From Saussurea involucrata (taxonomy: Eukaryota; Streptophyta; Magnoliopsida; Asterales; Asteraceae), in NCBI GenBank assembly GCA_033807775.1, contig CM066321.1:46600850-46664849 (forward strand): 64,000 bases of DNA. Direction: 5' to 3'. The translations under genes were made by a program, and so were the position numbers. This document shows positions 19,261-30,534 of the stretch, in pieces (positions within the stretch are counted from its first letter, which is position 1; every line of letters starts with the position of its first letter). The notes beneath the pieces were generated by a model. It was not told the DNA's origin. It made no database searches and saw only the letters and a list, made by a program, of their open reading frames with translations.

Positions 19261-21975
19261 CTTTTTGATTCACTATAGAATGAGAATTAGGCGAGTCGTT
19301 AACTTTCCATTTTCCGTTCTGTTCTTGAGTGAACCTTATAGGTTAGTAGACATAAGGCACAGAGGTTTGGTTCACGGAAGCATTCTTGGCATTATCTTTT
19401 CTTTTCTCTTCCATTTCCTCAGAAGACAAGATTCTGACAACCATGTTTTTAAAATCAGGGCACAGTGGGATTCTGGATTGGTTCTTAGAAACATGTGTGA
19501 CATTGTTTAAAATTCCAGACCCAACATATGCCAGTTTTGGTTTGTGCATGATGGTTTTTGGTGCACAAAAAATCTGCTCATCCACCTCAGAGTCAGAGTT
19601 AGAGTCAGAATCAGAGTTTAAAAAGTCTCTGGTGGATCTGTCAGAGGTGAGAGTCTCTGTAGATTTCTGACAGAAGTTTGCTCTGGAGCTTCATCATTGA
19701 GTTCACTCTGAGTTTTGACATCAGAGGGACCAACCATAGAAGTAGCAGGCTTCTGCTCCTTGAAAGAGTTAAAGTTGAAGATCTCCTTGGGATCAAGACT
19801 TTTGGCAGAGTTAGAAATGATGATCTCAGCTTTTCCTTAATCATGAATTAACTTTAAAGATGGTTCTGTAACCTTTTAATGACCAGAGGAGTCATAGCTG
19901 ACATTCCTGAAACTTAGCTTTCTGGTCCTTGAGCCATCTGAAGTTTTAGTTCTTTTAAAAACACTAGTACCAGTGAGTGTACCATCAGGCATTTGGACTT
20001 TCCCAACACAGAAGGTAGAGGACAGAGATGTCTTCTTTCTTCCAATGAAGGGGTCAATGTCACTGAAACCTAGACCTTGAGTGTCCTTTTGAGAATTAAT
20101 TTTAATGTGCACATCCTGTGCATCCTGTTACTTCTTTATCAGAACCTCTTTCCTCTATAAAGACTAATGTAAGACTTCCCTTTCTTTTTGAAAAAAATCC
20201 TTAAGAGCAACAGAGTTAAGCCTTTCATACTCTGATCTCTTTATCTCTTCAGCCTTCAATCTGAAAACCTCTTCATATTCTTTGCATTTATCATAAAATG
20301 ATGATTCCTTTTGTTTCTGTAAATCCTCTAGCTCAGATTTTTCTTTATAAATCTATTCCTTCTCGATTTCCAACAGACTTTTCTCTCTCTTGTAGAAGGA
20401 TAGATCTTTCTGAGCTAGTTTTCTCATTTCCTTTTCCTCAGAGAGTTTTTGTTTAAGGTTTTGAAATTCCTTAGCAAGCTTGGACACGTTCATTTCCAAT
20501 TCAGAGTCAGATTTGAATTTAGAGGATGAACATACCTTGGCACTGGGTTTGGAAGTCTCCAGCGCTCTGTCAGCAGAGTCAGTCATAGAAAATGCACAAG
20601 ACATCAAGGAAGAATCCATCACTGTTGGCCTCTCTGTCATTTCCTCTGAAATCCCTTCTTCAATAGCCATCCCACAGAAGTTGGCATGCTCTGGTTCATC
20701 ATCAGAAGATGAATCAGAGATCCAGTTCTCCATCTCTGCCACATAACTTTTCTCTCTGAAGTTGTATTTATACTTGTTCTTGTAGTAGTCCTGGTCTTTT
20801 ACCATTCTACCCTTGCAGTTGGCATGGAAATGGCCTGTTTTGCCACATCTAAAGCATCTTCCATCATTCTGATTGATGGGCTGGGCAGCATCTGCTGGCT
20901 TCTGTGGTGCTGGTTGCTTGTATCTCTGTTGATACTAAGGTGGTCTGTTGATACTAAGGTGGTCTCTGCTCTGGTGTAGCTCTGTGATTGTTCTGGTGGT
21001 GAGGTGCTGTCCTCTGCTCATAAACTCTCTTCTCATCCTTCTCTTCTCTCTCAAACCTTCCTCTTCTGTCAAACCCTTTCTTGCCAAACCTCTTGTAGAA
21101 CTGTTGAGTGATCAAGGCAAGAGATTGCGCAAAAGCATTGATGTCAGCATCATCATCATCTTCTAACAGACTTTCCTCATCATCACTTTCTGTTATGAGG
21201 ATTTTCTTTCCCATCTTCTTTATGGCTTTTTCTTTCTTCTTGTCTATGGCGGCATTGTCTCTGTTAGATTTCCCTTCTGAGGGTGTTTTTGATTCAGAGA
21301 TCAATGCTAGTGGACCTGCCATAGTGGATTTACCTTTTTGCTTGACAACATCCTTCTCTTGTGCAGCTAAAGTACCATACAAATCAGTGGGGGACCATGT
21401 ATCCAGGTCATGGTTAGCTTGTAGAGACATTGTTATCTTCCTTCGACCCCACATTTCTTACATTCGTTTATCAGAATGTTGAATCTGTTATAGGTCTGTT
21501 GTAAAGTTTCCTCGGGAAGAGCTTTGAAATCATTGTATTCATTAATACATTGGGTCCTTCTGTTCTTTCGGGTTTTAATACCCCCTTGGAGTTGGTTCAG
21601 AAGTTGATCCCAGATTTCCTTAGCAGTAACACAAGAGTCTAATTCTTGAAAAATATCATTTAGAATGGCCATAATCAAAAGTCTAACTACTTTAAGATCA
21701 TTTTCCATTTTAACCTTTTCTTCTTCAATAAACCTAGTGGTTTTAGCTTCGAAGTGAGCAGGAATCTCAGCAGTAGTTTCTGTAGCAGGAACACGAGGAA
21801 CCAATACCATAGGTTGGAATGGTCCATTAGTGACAGATCGCATAAGATCTCTATCCATGACATCAAAAAAGTTAACCATCCTGATCTTCCATTGAGGGTA
21901 TTCATCCCTCAGAAGAGTATGAGGTTTGGTTAAAGAATCAGCAGTGTAAAATGCATTTACGTTGTTGTTCGCCAT
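19261..21975 (-). pseudogene. gag: SireA1 gag, main part, right of Gyp1
   Basis: Start at ATG 21975 (MANNNVNAFY). The copia Gag helical domain (LLRDEYPQWKIRMVNFF, then AKEIWDQLLNQLQ, then NRFNILINECKKCG) runs to about 21433. A one-base frameshift there leads into the second frame (SLQANHDLDTW, DLYGTLAAQE; 21454-20954). After another break comes the CCHC knuckle CFRCGKTGHFHANC at 20815-20856. The charged, coiled-coil-prone region that follows (20805-20353) and the tail (20112-19343) carry more stops. Gyp1 inserted within the C-terminal tail. Gag would form the particle and bind RNA; this copy makes no full-length protein. Confidence 0.85.
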
Positions 21976-22253
21976 TTTCAAGGAAAATAGAGTATGAAGA
22001 TTTTGAAAGATTTTGAACGACTTTTATACTTCAGAGATGAGCAGAAATGTAACAGAACAGTAAAAACAGTAAACAAAGCTATCAGGGATTTCAAACTTCT
22101 ATTTCTAGCTTAAGAAAGAGAGTTTCAGGTTTTAAACAAAAAGAGGGTATTCTTATAAACTTTTGAAAAACAAGGCACAATCAACAAGTGTGAATCAACC
22201 TGGTAAGATTAGACCGATTTGATTTAAGCAAATCAATCTTCTCTGATACCAAT
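21976..22253 (-). promoter_or_regulatory. SireA1 5' leader and primer-binding site
   Basis: Non-coding leader between gag and the LTR. The minus strand reads TGGTATCAGAGA at 22240-22251, the initiator-Met primer-binding site with its last base changed from C to A. Confidence 0.85.
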
Positions 22254-22632
22254 TGTAGGTTCCCAGATTCAACTTGTCTCATACAAACAGAAAGATCAAA
22301 GATAGCGGAAGCATAATAAAACTGTTTGTATATGAGTGATTGTATGTAACATTAAACAATGAGAGAATGACAATATAATGAACAGTAAATGATAACAAGA
22401 ATGAATAACAAACTGCTCGTATATTGAAATATGAATAACACCAAGAACACTTTCTTGTGTGTGTATTCTAAAATCTCTCAGGTTACAAATCGTACAATAG
22501 AAGTGGAATGGAATGCGCAGTGCTAGTGCTCTCACAATTCTAGTAACGATTCTTACAAAATCCTACAATTTTATGCTCCACTAACGTTCTCTCTATAGCC
22601 TGATAAAGCAATAGACAGTGTACTATCTAACA
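22254..22632 (-). repeat. SireA1 5' LTR
   Basis: On the minus strand it ends GGGAACCTACA at the primer-binding site. The start is placed at TGTTAG (22632) because the other Sire LTRs begin TGTT. About 220 bp next to the primer-binding site match, inverted, the SireA2 LTR end at 22930-23152; the remaining upstream part does not match. The outer edge is an inference, since the 3' LTR is not in view. Confidence 0.65.
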
Positions 22633-23152
22633 CTGTGATGATACGTGGAAAGTAAGTCTTCGTCCTTTTAGGGCTGACGTGGAAAGTATGTCTTCTACGA
22701 GACTTCAGCTTCTCAGAGGTCTTCATTCACCAGAGGTCATATGCCAGAGCTCTGAAGGTCTTCTGGCGAACTTGTTCTCTGATGGTCTATCAGAGGTCTT
22801 CTGCCAGAGCTTTGATGATCTCAGATGGTCTTCTGTTTGTCTTCTGCTACGTCTTCAGCTTGATCTCTGAAGTCATGTTCTCTGACGTCCTTCTAACTTG
22901 TGATATTTTCAATACTTTTACATTGGCATACTTTGGGGTAACACACACACTTTAAGGTGTTCTTGGTGCTCTTCATATCAATATACGAGCAGTTCATTAT
23001 TTGAATCTTATCTTATTTTACTGTTCTATTATATTGTTATTCTCTCATTGTTCTTACATTATAAAATCACTCACTACTAAACAGAATGTGTATGCTTTCG
23101 CTATCTTTGATATCTCTGTTTAAGTGAGACATTGTGAATCTGGGAACCTACA
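22633..23152 (+). repeat. SireA2 5' LTR, probably partial
   Basis: Ends GGGAACCTACA two bases before the primer-binding site. No clear TGTT start is found between 22633 and the conserved part. It is CAGAG/TCAGAGG-rich in its left half. The rest of the U3 may lie beyond SireA1, if SireA1 inserted here. Confidence 0.6.
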
Positions 23153-23154
23153 AT

Positions 23155-23439
23155 TGGTATCAGAGCAGATTAATTTGCTTAAATCAAATTGATCCAATCT
23201 ATACGGGTTGATTCACTATGGTTGATTGTTGTTTTCTTCAAAGTTTTAAGGTATACCCTGTTTTTCAAACGAAACCTGAAATTCGTGTTTTTCAAGATTC
23301 AAATGGTTGTGAAAATCTTCAAGCAAGTTTAGAAAGTATTCTTACATTAGATTTACTGTCTCTTTACATTCCTGCTCATCTCTTTCAAGTTTAAAACTCT
23401 TTCAGTTCAAGAAAATCGTCACACTTTGTTTTCTGAAAA
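23155..23439 (+). promoter_or_regulatory. SireA2 primer-binding site and leader
   Basis: TGGTATCAGAGC at 23155-23166 is the initiator-Met primer-binding site. The following ~270 bp are a non-coding leader resembling, in mirror image, the SireA1 leader. Confidence 0.88.
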
Positions 23440-24256
23440 ATGGCAAATAACAACATTAATGCTATTTATATTGTTGGTTCATTGACCAAGCCTCTTACTC
23501 TTTTGAGGGATGAATACCCTCAATGGAAGATCAGGATGGTCAACTTTTTTGATGGCATGGACAAGGATCTTATGCGATCTGTCACGAATGGACCATTCCA
23601 ACCCATGGTATTGGTTCCGCGTGTCCCTGTAACAAAAACCACCGCTGAGATTCCAGCTCACTTCGAACCTAAAACCACTGGTTTTACTGAAGAAGAAAAG
23701 TTCAAAATGGAAAATGATCTTAAAGCAGTTAGACTCCTGATTATGGCTACTCCAAACGATATTTTTAAAAAATTAGACTCTTGTGAACCAACTTGAAGGG
23801 GGAATAAAAACCCAAAACCTATCTATGTCTTTACAAGCTAACCAGGACCTGGACACTTGGTCACTCACAGAGACAATGCCACCAGAGACAAGAAGAAGAA
23901 GATCCAGAGAAACAAAGGCATGAAGAGCCTTATTGCAGAAAGTGCTGATGAAGAGGACAGCATGTCAGATGCTGATGAAGATGCTGATATTGCAGCTTTT
24001 GCCCAATCTCTTGCCTTAATAACTAAACAATTCAACAAGAGATTTGGCAAAAAGGTGAAGAGGTGAAGAGAGCAGAGTATGAAAGGCTAAACTCTGTTGC
24101 TCTGAAAAATTATTTTCAAAAGGAAAGGGAAGTTTTACACCAGTCTTTACAGAGGAAAGAACTTATGATAAAGATGTACCAAGATGCACAAGATGTGCAC
24201 ATTAAAATAAACTCTCAGATGGACACTTAAGGTCTAGCCTTTAGTGACCTTGATCC
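23440..24256 (+). pseudogene. gag: SireA2 gag, N-terminal part, internally deleted
   Basis: Starts MANNNINAIYIVGSLTKPLT and follows the SireA1 gag to LDSCEPT, then a stop at 23796. Compared with SireA1, most of the second half of the helical domain is gone: the text jumps to SLQANQDLDTW-type sequence and then to the acidic linker (AESADEEDSMSDADEDADI, 23857-24066). The zinc-knuckle segment is also deleted. The end reads HIKINSQ and SDLDP, and the gene continues after SireB at 60452. It has at least two deletions and several stops. Confidence 0.85.
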
Positions 24257-25228
24257 TGTTGGTCCCGAAGGGATATACAAGTTTGTAGAAGGGGGGGGGG
24301 GTGAATACAAACACACAGATTTTACTTTTCTAAATTGTTTATTGATAAATCATTAACAATTTACAGCTTGTTGCGGAAACAAGATTAAGGATAAACCTAA
24401 ATCTAAACAAGTTGGAACACTAAGTTTCTTGCACTAAGAAAGAGAAGGAAATTACTAATAATAACCTATCTCAAGATAAGAAGGATGAACTTGTCCAGAG
24501 TTAGCAAGTTACTTCAAAATGAAGTGAGTTCTTCTTCTTATATACTGCATGCATTTAATGCATTGCAGTTTACACTTTACACGTGGCAGCAGCTGATTGG
24601 TTGCATGTCATTCACCTTTGTTGACAACCTTAGTAGCCGCATGTTTTAACAGTGTAGTATCAGAGTGGTTGTACGATTTCAGACAATAAGGAGGTTCTTT
24701 TTCTGACATATCGTACGGAGACGTGCAAGGGTGGTTAAGACAAAAAGTACTTTGTACGGAGGACTTTATGATCAGCTTTTCGTTGATTCAGCGATCTATC
24801 ATTCTTTATCAGCGAATGATAGAGTTCAGCGATAGCTAAAGTCTTGTACTTGATACTTTACGTTGAGTGGACAAATCTGAGTCTTCGCTGATCCGCATCA
24901 GTTCATTAGGAAACTTGTCGCTGGTTCTTGAGCTTGATCTTCGACTTCAGCGTAGAACCTATGTTGACGTGAAACTTGTCTTCAGGGATCATAAGTAAAC
25001 AACTAACTTATCAGCGATCACCATAAGTACTGAACAGAATCAGAGTATTTATGGTGAACAGTGTTCGTTGAATGTTTAATCTAAAGAGCAAGAGTTCCTA
25101 TCAGCGGTACTATAAGATATTAGTACTTATCAGCGATAGTGAAACTCTGATACATATTGTTTACTTACAATTTTCACTAAGTATAAAAGAGAGGGTCATT
25201 ATCAAATCACTGAGGGTTTGGATCAACA
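24257..25228 (-). repeat. SireB 3' LTR
   Basis: 972 bp. It carries an 11-base G run near its left end and many CAGCGA/TCAGCG words. Thirteen substitutions against the 5' LTR. Confidence 0.95.
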
Positions 25229-25496
25229 ATCTCCCCCTATTTGATTATGACATAGCAACAAAGAAAATTGCTATTTAATGAAAACATAAGGATAAAAAGA
25301 ACTCATAAAATATTTGTCCCTTTTACTGTTTTCTGGGATCTTTTCTTTACTGATGGAGTAAAGTACGTTCGCTGAAATTTTTCTTTAAACTTTGTAAAGA
25401 TTACAGAGGGAAGTAGAAAAATTACAAGTACAGCGAATAAAATTACAAGTACAAAAGATGTAGACAGATAAGGATAGAAATAATTACAAGGCGATC
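25229..25496 (-). promoter_or_regulatory. SireB polypurine tract and 3' untranslated stretch
   Basis: The minus strand reads AAATAGGGGGAGAT at 25229-25241, directly before the 3' LTR, the plus-strand primer site. The remaining ~255 bp to the aORF stop show nothing else. Confidence 0.85.
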
Positions 25497-28400
25497 CTAT
25501 CCGTCAAAAGGTTCTTCCTTGATGAGAAGTTCATCGAGGGTCTTTGATGTGGGAATCATCCAGTCAGGAACATCTACTCCTTGATTCTTTTTGTTCAGAG
25601 CTTCTTCAAAAATCAAGGGCTTCAGGTGTCTAGCTTTAATGTCGCGTCTGACTTCACACCAGTATATGAGATCTCTGAGTTGTTCGATGGGAGTGATGTG
25701 GAGCTCAGAGATACGTTGAAAGTGATGGTTTCCTTCGTAGTCTAGAAATAATATACCATAAGGATCACTTACAACTGTGCCAGGAATGAAAGTTTCTCCA
25801 GGTGGTAGGGAGGTGTCAAGCGCTGAGAGATCAGCATCAGGGCCAAGAACTTCAGCACGAGAGAAACCAATACCTGTTTCATTCCGTATAGGAGGACCTG
25901 AGTCTGAGACTTTCTTTTCCTTTGCAGATACTCTTTTGTGTTGAGGAGGAAGAAGAGTAGAGGGAGGAATATCCACAGCAGAAGAAACCAGGTCGATCTG
26001 TTTGTTTAAGATCTTCTCGACATTGCTTTTGAACTTTGAGCGCGATCCCTGAATGGATAATTTCACTTCTAACCATTCAGAGAGACCAAACTTTTCTAAG
26101 GTAGCAACATAGAAGGTTTGCTTGTTTTGTCTTCTCTGTAGACATCAACTTCAACAACAGGAACGTCTGAGTACAGTCTTCCTCTGATGTTTACTTTGAT
26201 GATTTTGGATGGTCGAGATCGATAGTTCAACATTTCTTTACACCATTCCAAAGTCGTATCAGAGACCTTAGTCTTTTCTCTAACGATCCTTTGAGCATCA
26301 TCCCATAGCTGACGTTGAACGTCAATGGGAGCTCTTTTCAGCTTGGGGTCTTTTACAGATCGTTGAGTAAGCTGGATGGCGTATTCTCTGTCTTTTTCTT
26401 CAACTTTCCTTCTTTCAGCGATTAGGCGTTCAGCTCTGAGGTGTTCCTTGTATTCCTTTTGGGAAATTTTGAACTTTGGAGGAACGGAAGGAAGTTGATC
26501 ACGCTTTAGAATGATTCGCTGATCTTCGAGTCTCTTGATCATTTCATCTCTCTTTTCTTGATCCTCTTCACTTAGCTTTTGAGGAGCCAAGGAAGGTCTG
26601 TTTTTGTGAGAGAGCATCTGTTCTTCAGGTTCATCAGTCTCAGAGATCAAATCTAAGACCGGGATTATTTCTTCAGCGTTGGGAGCTGGGATTATTGTTG
26701 GTGAAGTCGCAGCTGTAGGAACTTCAGCGATATCCTCAAACAGGGGAGAGGACTAGCTGAAACACGGCGATCTTACGAGTAAGAACTTGGGTAGAACAGA
26801 GATAGAAAGAATGGGATAAAGTGTATGGAGGATTTAGTGTGTAGAACTGATAATGTGTATAGAAGAGGGATGTAGTGTAAGATTAGTGTACCTGACAAAC
26901 CGGCTTTTTAAGCAAGATCGTCAGATTTTCATCATCTTCAGCGACACTTTTTCCTTTGCCCTTGTCAGCATCAGATGCTGATGGTTTTGTCTTTGTCCGC
27001 TCCCCTGTAGGTTCATTTATCAGAATCCCTTTAAGAGCTTTAGCTCTCTGAGCAGGCTTGACGATAAAAGAGTCATCATCATCATCATCTTCATCATCAT
27101 CATTCTTTGGAGAAGAGGATGGTTCATCATCAGACAAGTCGATGGCTTCTTCATCTTCAGTGCTCTTCTCCCCCCCCCCCCTTTTTCATGATGAGTGGGG
27201 GAGGAATGTGACGACTCAGCAGCTGTTGATGGTTCCCTGTCTTCTTGGCCAGGGATCCCCACACAAATTTCAATCGCTGATAATCTGTTTGCTAGATCAG
27301 AAATACCAGGATTGATCTTCACGAGTTCAGCACGATCCGCCGGAGTAAAAGATGAAGGTTCAGGGGCAGGGGCAGGGGCGGTCGTGTTAGTCAAGATCTG
27401 CTGCAACAATGTCTTCATAGAAGTGATGTCATTCTTCAACGTATTGACATCGGTCTTCACAGAACTCATGTCAGTCTTTACTGAACTGACATCAGTCTTT
27501 ACAGCAGACATGTCACCTTCGAGTTTGTCAACCGATGTCTTCAGCGTTGTGACTTCGCTGGACATGGTGTCAACTGATTTTATGATGTCGAGGTAGTCTG
27601 TGTAGATGTCAGAGAGAACTTTGGCAAAGTCGGTGAGTGATTTATCAACCTTCTCCAAGTCAGCTTTGGAGGCATTCTTTTCGACCACGGTTGTAAGCTT
27701 TGTGAGATTCTCTCCAGCGTTTGTTACAGCTGAAGAGTTGTCGGAAAGAGTAGTTTTGAGACCTGTCAGCTTCGTCTCTATAGTCTTCAGATAGGCGTTG
27801 ATGTCTCCCAAATTAGGACCTGTAACATATAAGAACTTGTGAACAAAGGAAAGCTCAGAAGTTTGGGGTTCAGTTACAGTGTATAGGGGGTGTTGTATAC
27901 CTGCAGGAGGATTGATGAAAGCATCAAAATCTCGGTGTCCTGAGAAATGTTCCATGTCGTCAGCTAAAGTGCGTGTACGCATGGTCATCGCTGCAGGTCC
28001 TACGCCCATCACTCCTTGAAGAGTATTATCTTTAGCTTCTGGAGGAATGACAGGTGCTTCAGTGATAACTGGAGTAGAGTCCAGTTGAGTAGAGGGAGAA
28101 GCGAAGGTTGAGAATGGAGGTTGGGTGCGGAGTTCAGCGTTGGATTCGTTGAGAATCGCTTCCTCAGTCTTTTGAGAGACTGAAAGAGGTTGGATAGATT
28201 CCAAGTTTGTAACCTCAGCGTTTAGAGACGCTGAAGTTGGGATAGAGTGGGTGGCTTGTTCAGCTGTGGCAGAGCGTACCACTGAACTTTCCTTCAGCCC
28301 ATCAAGAGGAGCTGAGGAGTCTTCAGCAAGAGATTGTCGGGGTTGCTCCTTGGTTTTCTTAGTTATTTTGGAACTAAGTTGGGTTTCAGAGTGTTTCCTT

Positions 28401-29413
28401 TTAAGAGAAGGAATGGAGGTTGCAGCTGGGGTATCAGCGGTGGGTTTGTCCGCTGAAGGAGCTGCAGAAGTAGAAGAAGTAGGGTTTAGAAGAGTTAAAA
28501 GAGTAGAAAGACGTACCTCATTTGCCACTGGCTTGAAGTCGAGAACCTTAGGGCCGACCTGAGAGAGTTTCAGGTCCCCCTCTTTTGGGTAGTTGTCCTT
28601 CAGGCATTTTTGGAATACGGCGCTGATGAATCGAGGATAGGGAACCCATGGAGATCTGTCAGCGACAGAGTCCACTCTGAGTACCAGGTCATCATAGATA
28701 ATCGATGCCCAGTCTATACGTAGACCTTTCAGCAATGCATATCCCATTGCTTGCTGAGGCTGAGCGGCTTGGTCAGAGGAGCCGGTCTTGGCAGTCATGC
28801 AGCTGATTAAATGAGCGAAGATGAAATTCATCTCGCTGGGCATTTTAGACTTCTTGATAAGGGTCAGCTTCTTCTCGGGCTTCATGTCCCTCCCAGTTTC
28901 CCATACATAGCCCATTGCATTGAAGAATGCAATGATGGCTTCCCTGTCTGAGTTTTTCTTGTGGTTAGGGAGAGGAACAAAAGGTTTTTCTTTTGTGGCC
29001 AAGGGAAGGTTCAGGGCTTTGCAAATAATGGCAGGGGTGATCTTCATAGTGCCATAGTCAGTGTCGCGGAGGATGCAGTCAATTGTTTTTTAGGGGTCTT
29101 TGGCTGATGGTAGCTGAGAGTGTCTGGCAGAGTACCAGAATTGGGATAACAGTAGCTGATGTGCAGGAGGTCTTATGGTCAGGGCTGTGGAGATGGAACA
29201 GTTCTTCAGGAAGTTCACAGCATCATCTAGATGTGTGACTTGCTTTCGAGGAGGAAACTCGAGAAGCGCATAGAGGTTATTTACCTTGGTCCAATCCAGT
29301 TTGTCAAGAGAGAACTTGACCTGAGGAGCCTTGAGGATTTCCACTTCCTCAGCAGTATTATCAGCAGCAGTGTTCTCAGCGATGGTGTTCTTGGAAATGT
29401 TAGAAGATGCCAT
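25497..29413 (-). pseudogene. Long extra ORF (aORF) of SireB
   Basis: One gene of about 3.9 kb after pol, now in pieces. It starts at ATG 29413 (MASSNISKNTIAEN). An in-frame TAA near 29090 separates the first 108 codons from the long frame to 27020. Residues to about 330 are a globular block (NLPLATKEKPFVPLPNHKK, WASIIYDDLV). Then comes a Ser/Thr/Pro/Glu linker, then a coiled coil with VKTDVSS-type repeats (about 27400-27570). A 12-base C run at 27171-27182 breaks the frame; the product continues as an acidic Asp-rich tract and on through 26883. GT...AG sequences at about 26892 and 26755 look like an intron joining to the 26650-26096 frame; a further frameshift near 26110 leads to the last piece (26066-25497). 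No membrane segment or signal peptide seen. Function unknown; it matches the aORF position in SireA1 and SireC. Confidence 0.75.
27171..27182. repeat. Poly-C tract at the SireB aORF frameshift
   Basis: Twelve C in a row (G on the coding strand), exactly where the aORF reading frame changes. Replication slippage or sequencing error could cause the shift. Confidence 0.9.
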
Positions 29414-29511
29414 TTTCTGTATTATCAGTTCAACCAAAGATTAACAAATAAGAATAATCTTAATGTGGAAAGATTTTCCAATAAGATGGTTCGAATTTTG
29501 TCCATTTCATT

Positions 29512-30349
29512 TGTTGGTTCCCGTTTTGCTTTAAACAAGATTATCAGATCTATTAGTTCAAGTTAATGTTTGATGCGGAAGCGTATTTGAAGAACTAACA
29601 GATAAGTTTGATAGATTTAGACCAAAATATAAATAAACAGTGAACAGAATATTATATCTTAAAGTTTACTGAATATATAAAATAAGAACAGGTTTAAGAA
29701 CTGTGAGTAAGAAAAGCTTCAAAACAGATATGACTTTTAAGGTGAATAAGCTTTTGTGTTCTTGTGATGTTCGATTTATAAGTGATAAGGAAGAACTCAA
29801 CATGAGTCTTCCTTATATACTACTCTAAAGGGGACCATAAAGCATATGCTACTATTCAGACGGTACAGATGAATAGTTGAACGGATGTCGTGAACAGTTG
29901 CAAGTGTGGCATGAACAGTCAGACGTGCTGTATTGCATTTAATGCAGCAGACGTCTATTATGTACTAAGCCCTATTGAATCCAATCAGAGTTTGACACGT
30001 TGACATTGGACATGGCATGCTACCATGCAAGTTGATGAACATGTCCTGTAACAGTAGCAAGATATTGTAAATATCTTCAAGTCTTATTGTGAGGACCACA
30101 GAAGCTCTGTAATGAGTTACAGAGGTTCTGCGGTCTGGTCCTCTGTGGAGCAGTCTTCCCCGGATTCCGAGTTATTGATCTTCTTTGCGCGTATGACAGA
30201 TCTTCTGTAGTGCGCCTCTTTAGCTTCTGTAGATTCTTGATCTTGATCTCTCGGTAAGTCCGGCAGAGCCTCTGAAAGAGGCTTTCTTCACTTAGCCTAT
30301 TTTTCACTACTTCTAAATACTTCTTTGATTAGGAAGATTGAAGCTAACA
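29512..30349 (-). repeat. SireC 3' LTR
   Basis: 838 bp. A TATATAC word near 29815, followed by a likely transcription start region, would serve minus-strand transcription (inference). Confidence 0.96.
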
Positions 30350-30534
30350 ATCTCCCCCTAAGTAGTGAAAAATAAAAAATTTAACTTGAGTTTAGTTAGG
30401 CTAAGTTAGATAAGACAGAGGTTAAACAATACCTCGAAAGTTCTTTCATTTTGAAATATGCCAGAGGCATTTTACATTTGAGTACAATTAAAGATAAACT
30501 TTGACTTAGTTTGCAGAGATTGGAGGTCTGATAA
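30350..30534 (-). promoter_or_regulatory. SireC polypurine tract and 3' stretch
   Basis: The minus strand reads TAGGGGGAGAT at 30350-30360 next to the LTR, the plus-strand primer. Nothing further seen up to the aORF stop. Confidence 0.85.

Larger units (their letters stand above)
1..22632 (-). mobile_element. SireA1: Sirevirus-like copia retrotransposon, 3' end outside the window
   Basis: Minus-strand Ty1/copia element read from right to left: 5' LTR (22254-22632), primer-binding site, gag (21975 down to 5649, split by Gyp1), pol (5642-2267), a spacer with purine tracts, and a broken extra ORF (1178-70). The 3' LTR is not in the window. Gyp1 (6059-19255) interrupts gag, flanked by the target duplication TTTTC at 6054-6058 and 19256-19260. 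Order PR-INT-RT-RNase H marks copia. Long gag, repeated purine tracts and an ORF after pol are Sirevirus features. The copy is dead: it has several stops and frameshifts and an altered RT active site. The outer LTR edge at 22632 is inferred from the TG/CA ends. Confidence 0.85.

Noticed and set aside
22679..22870. Short plus-strand ORF in the SireA2 LTR
   Set aside because: Made of the repeated CAGAGGTCTTCTG words of the U3; no independent support.
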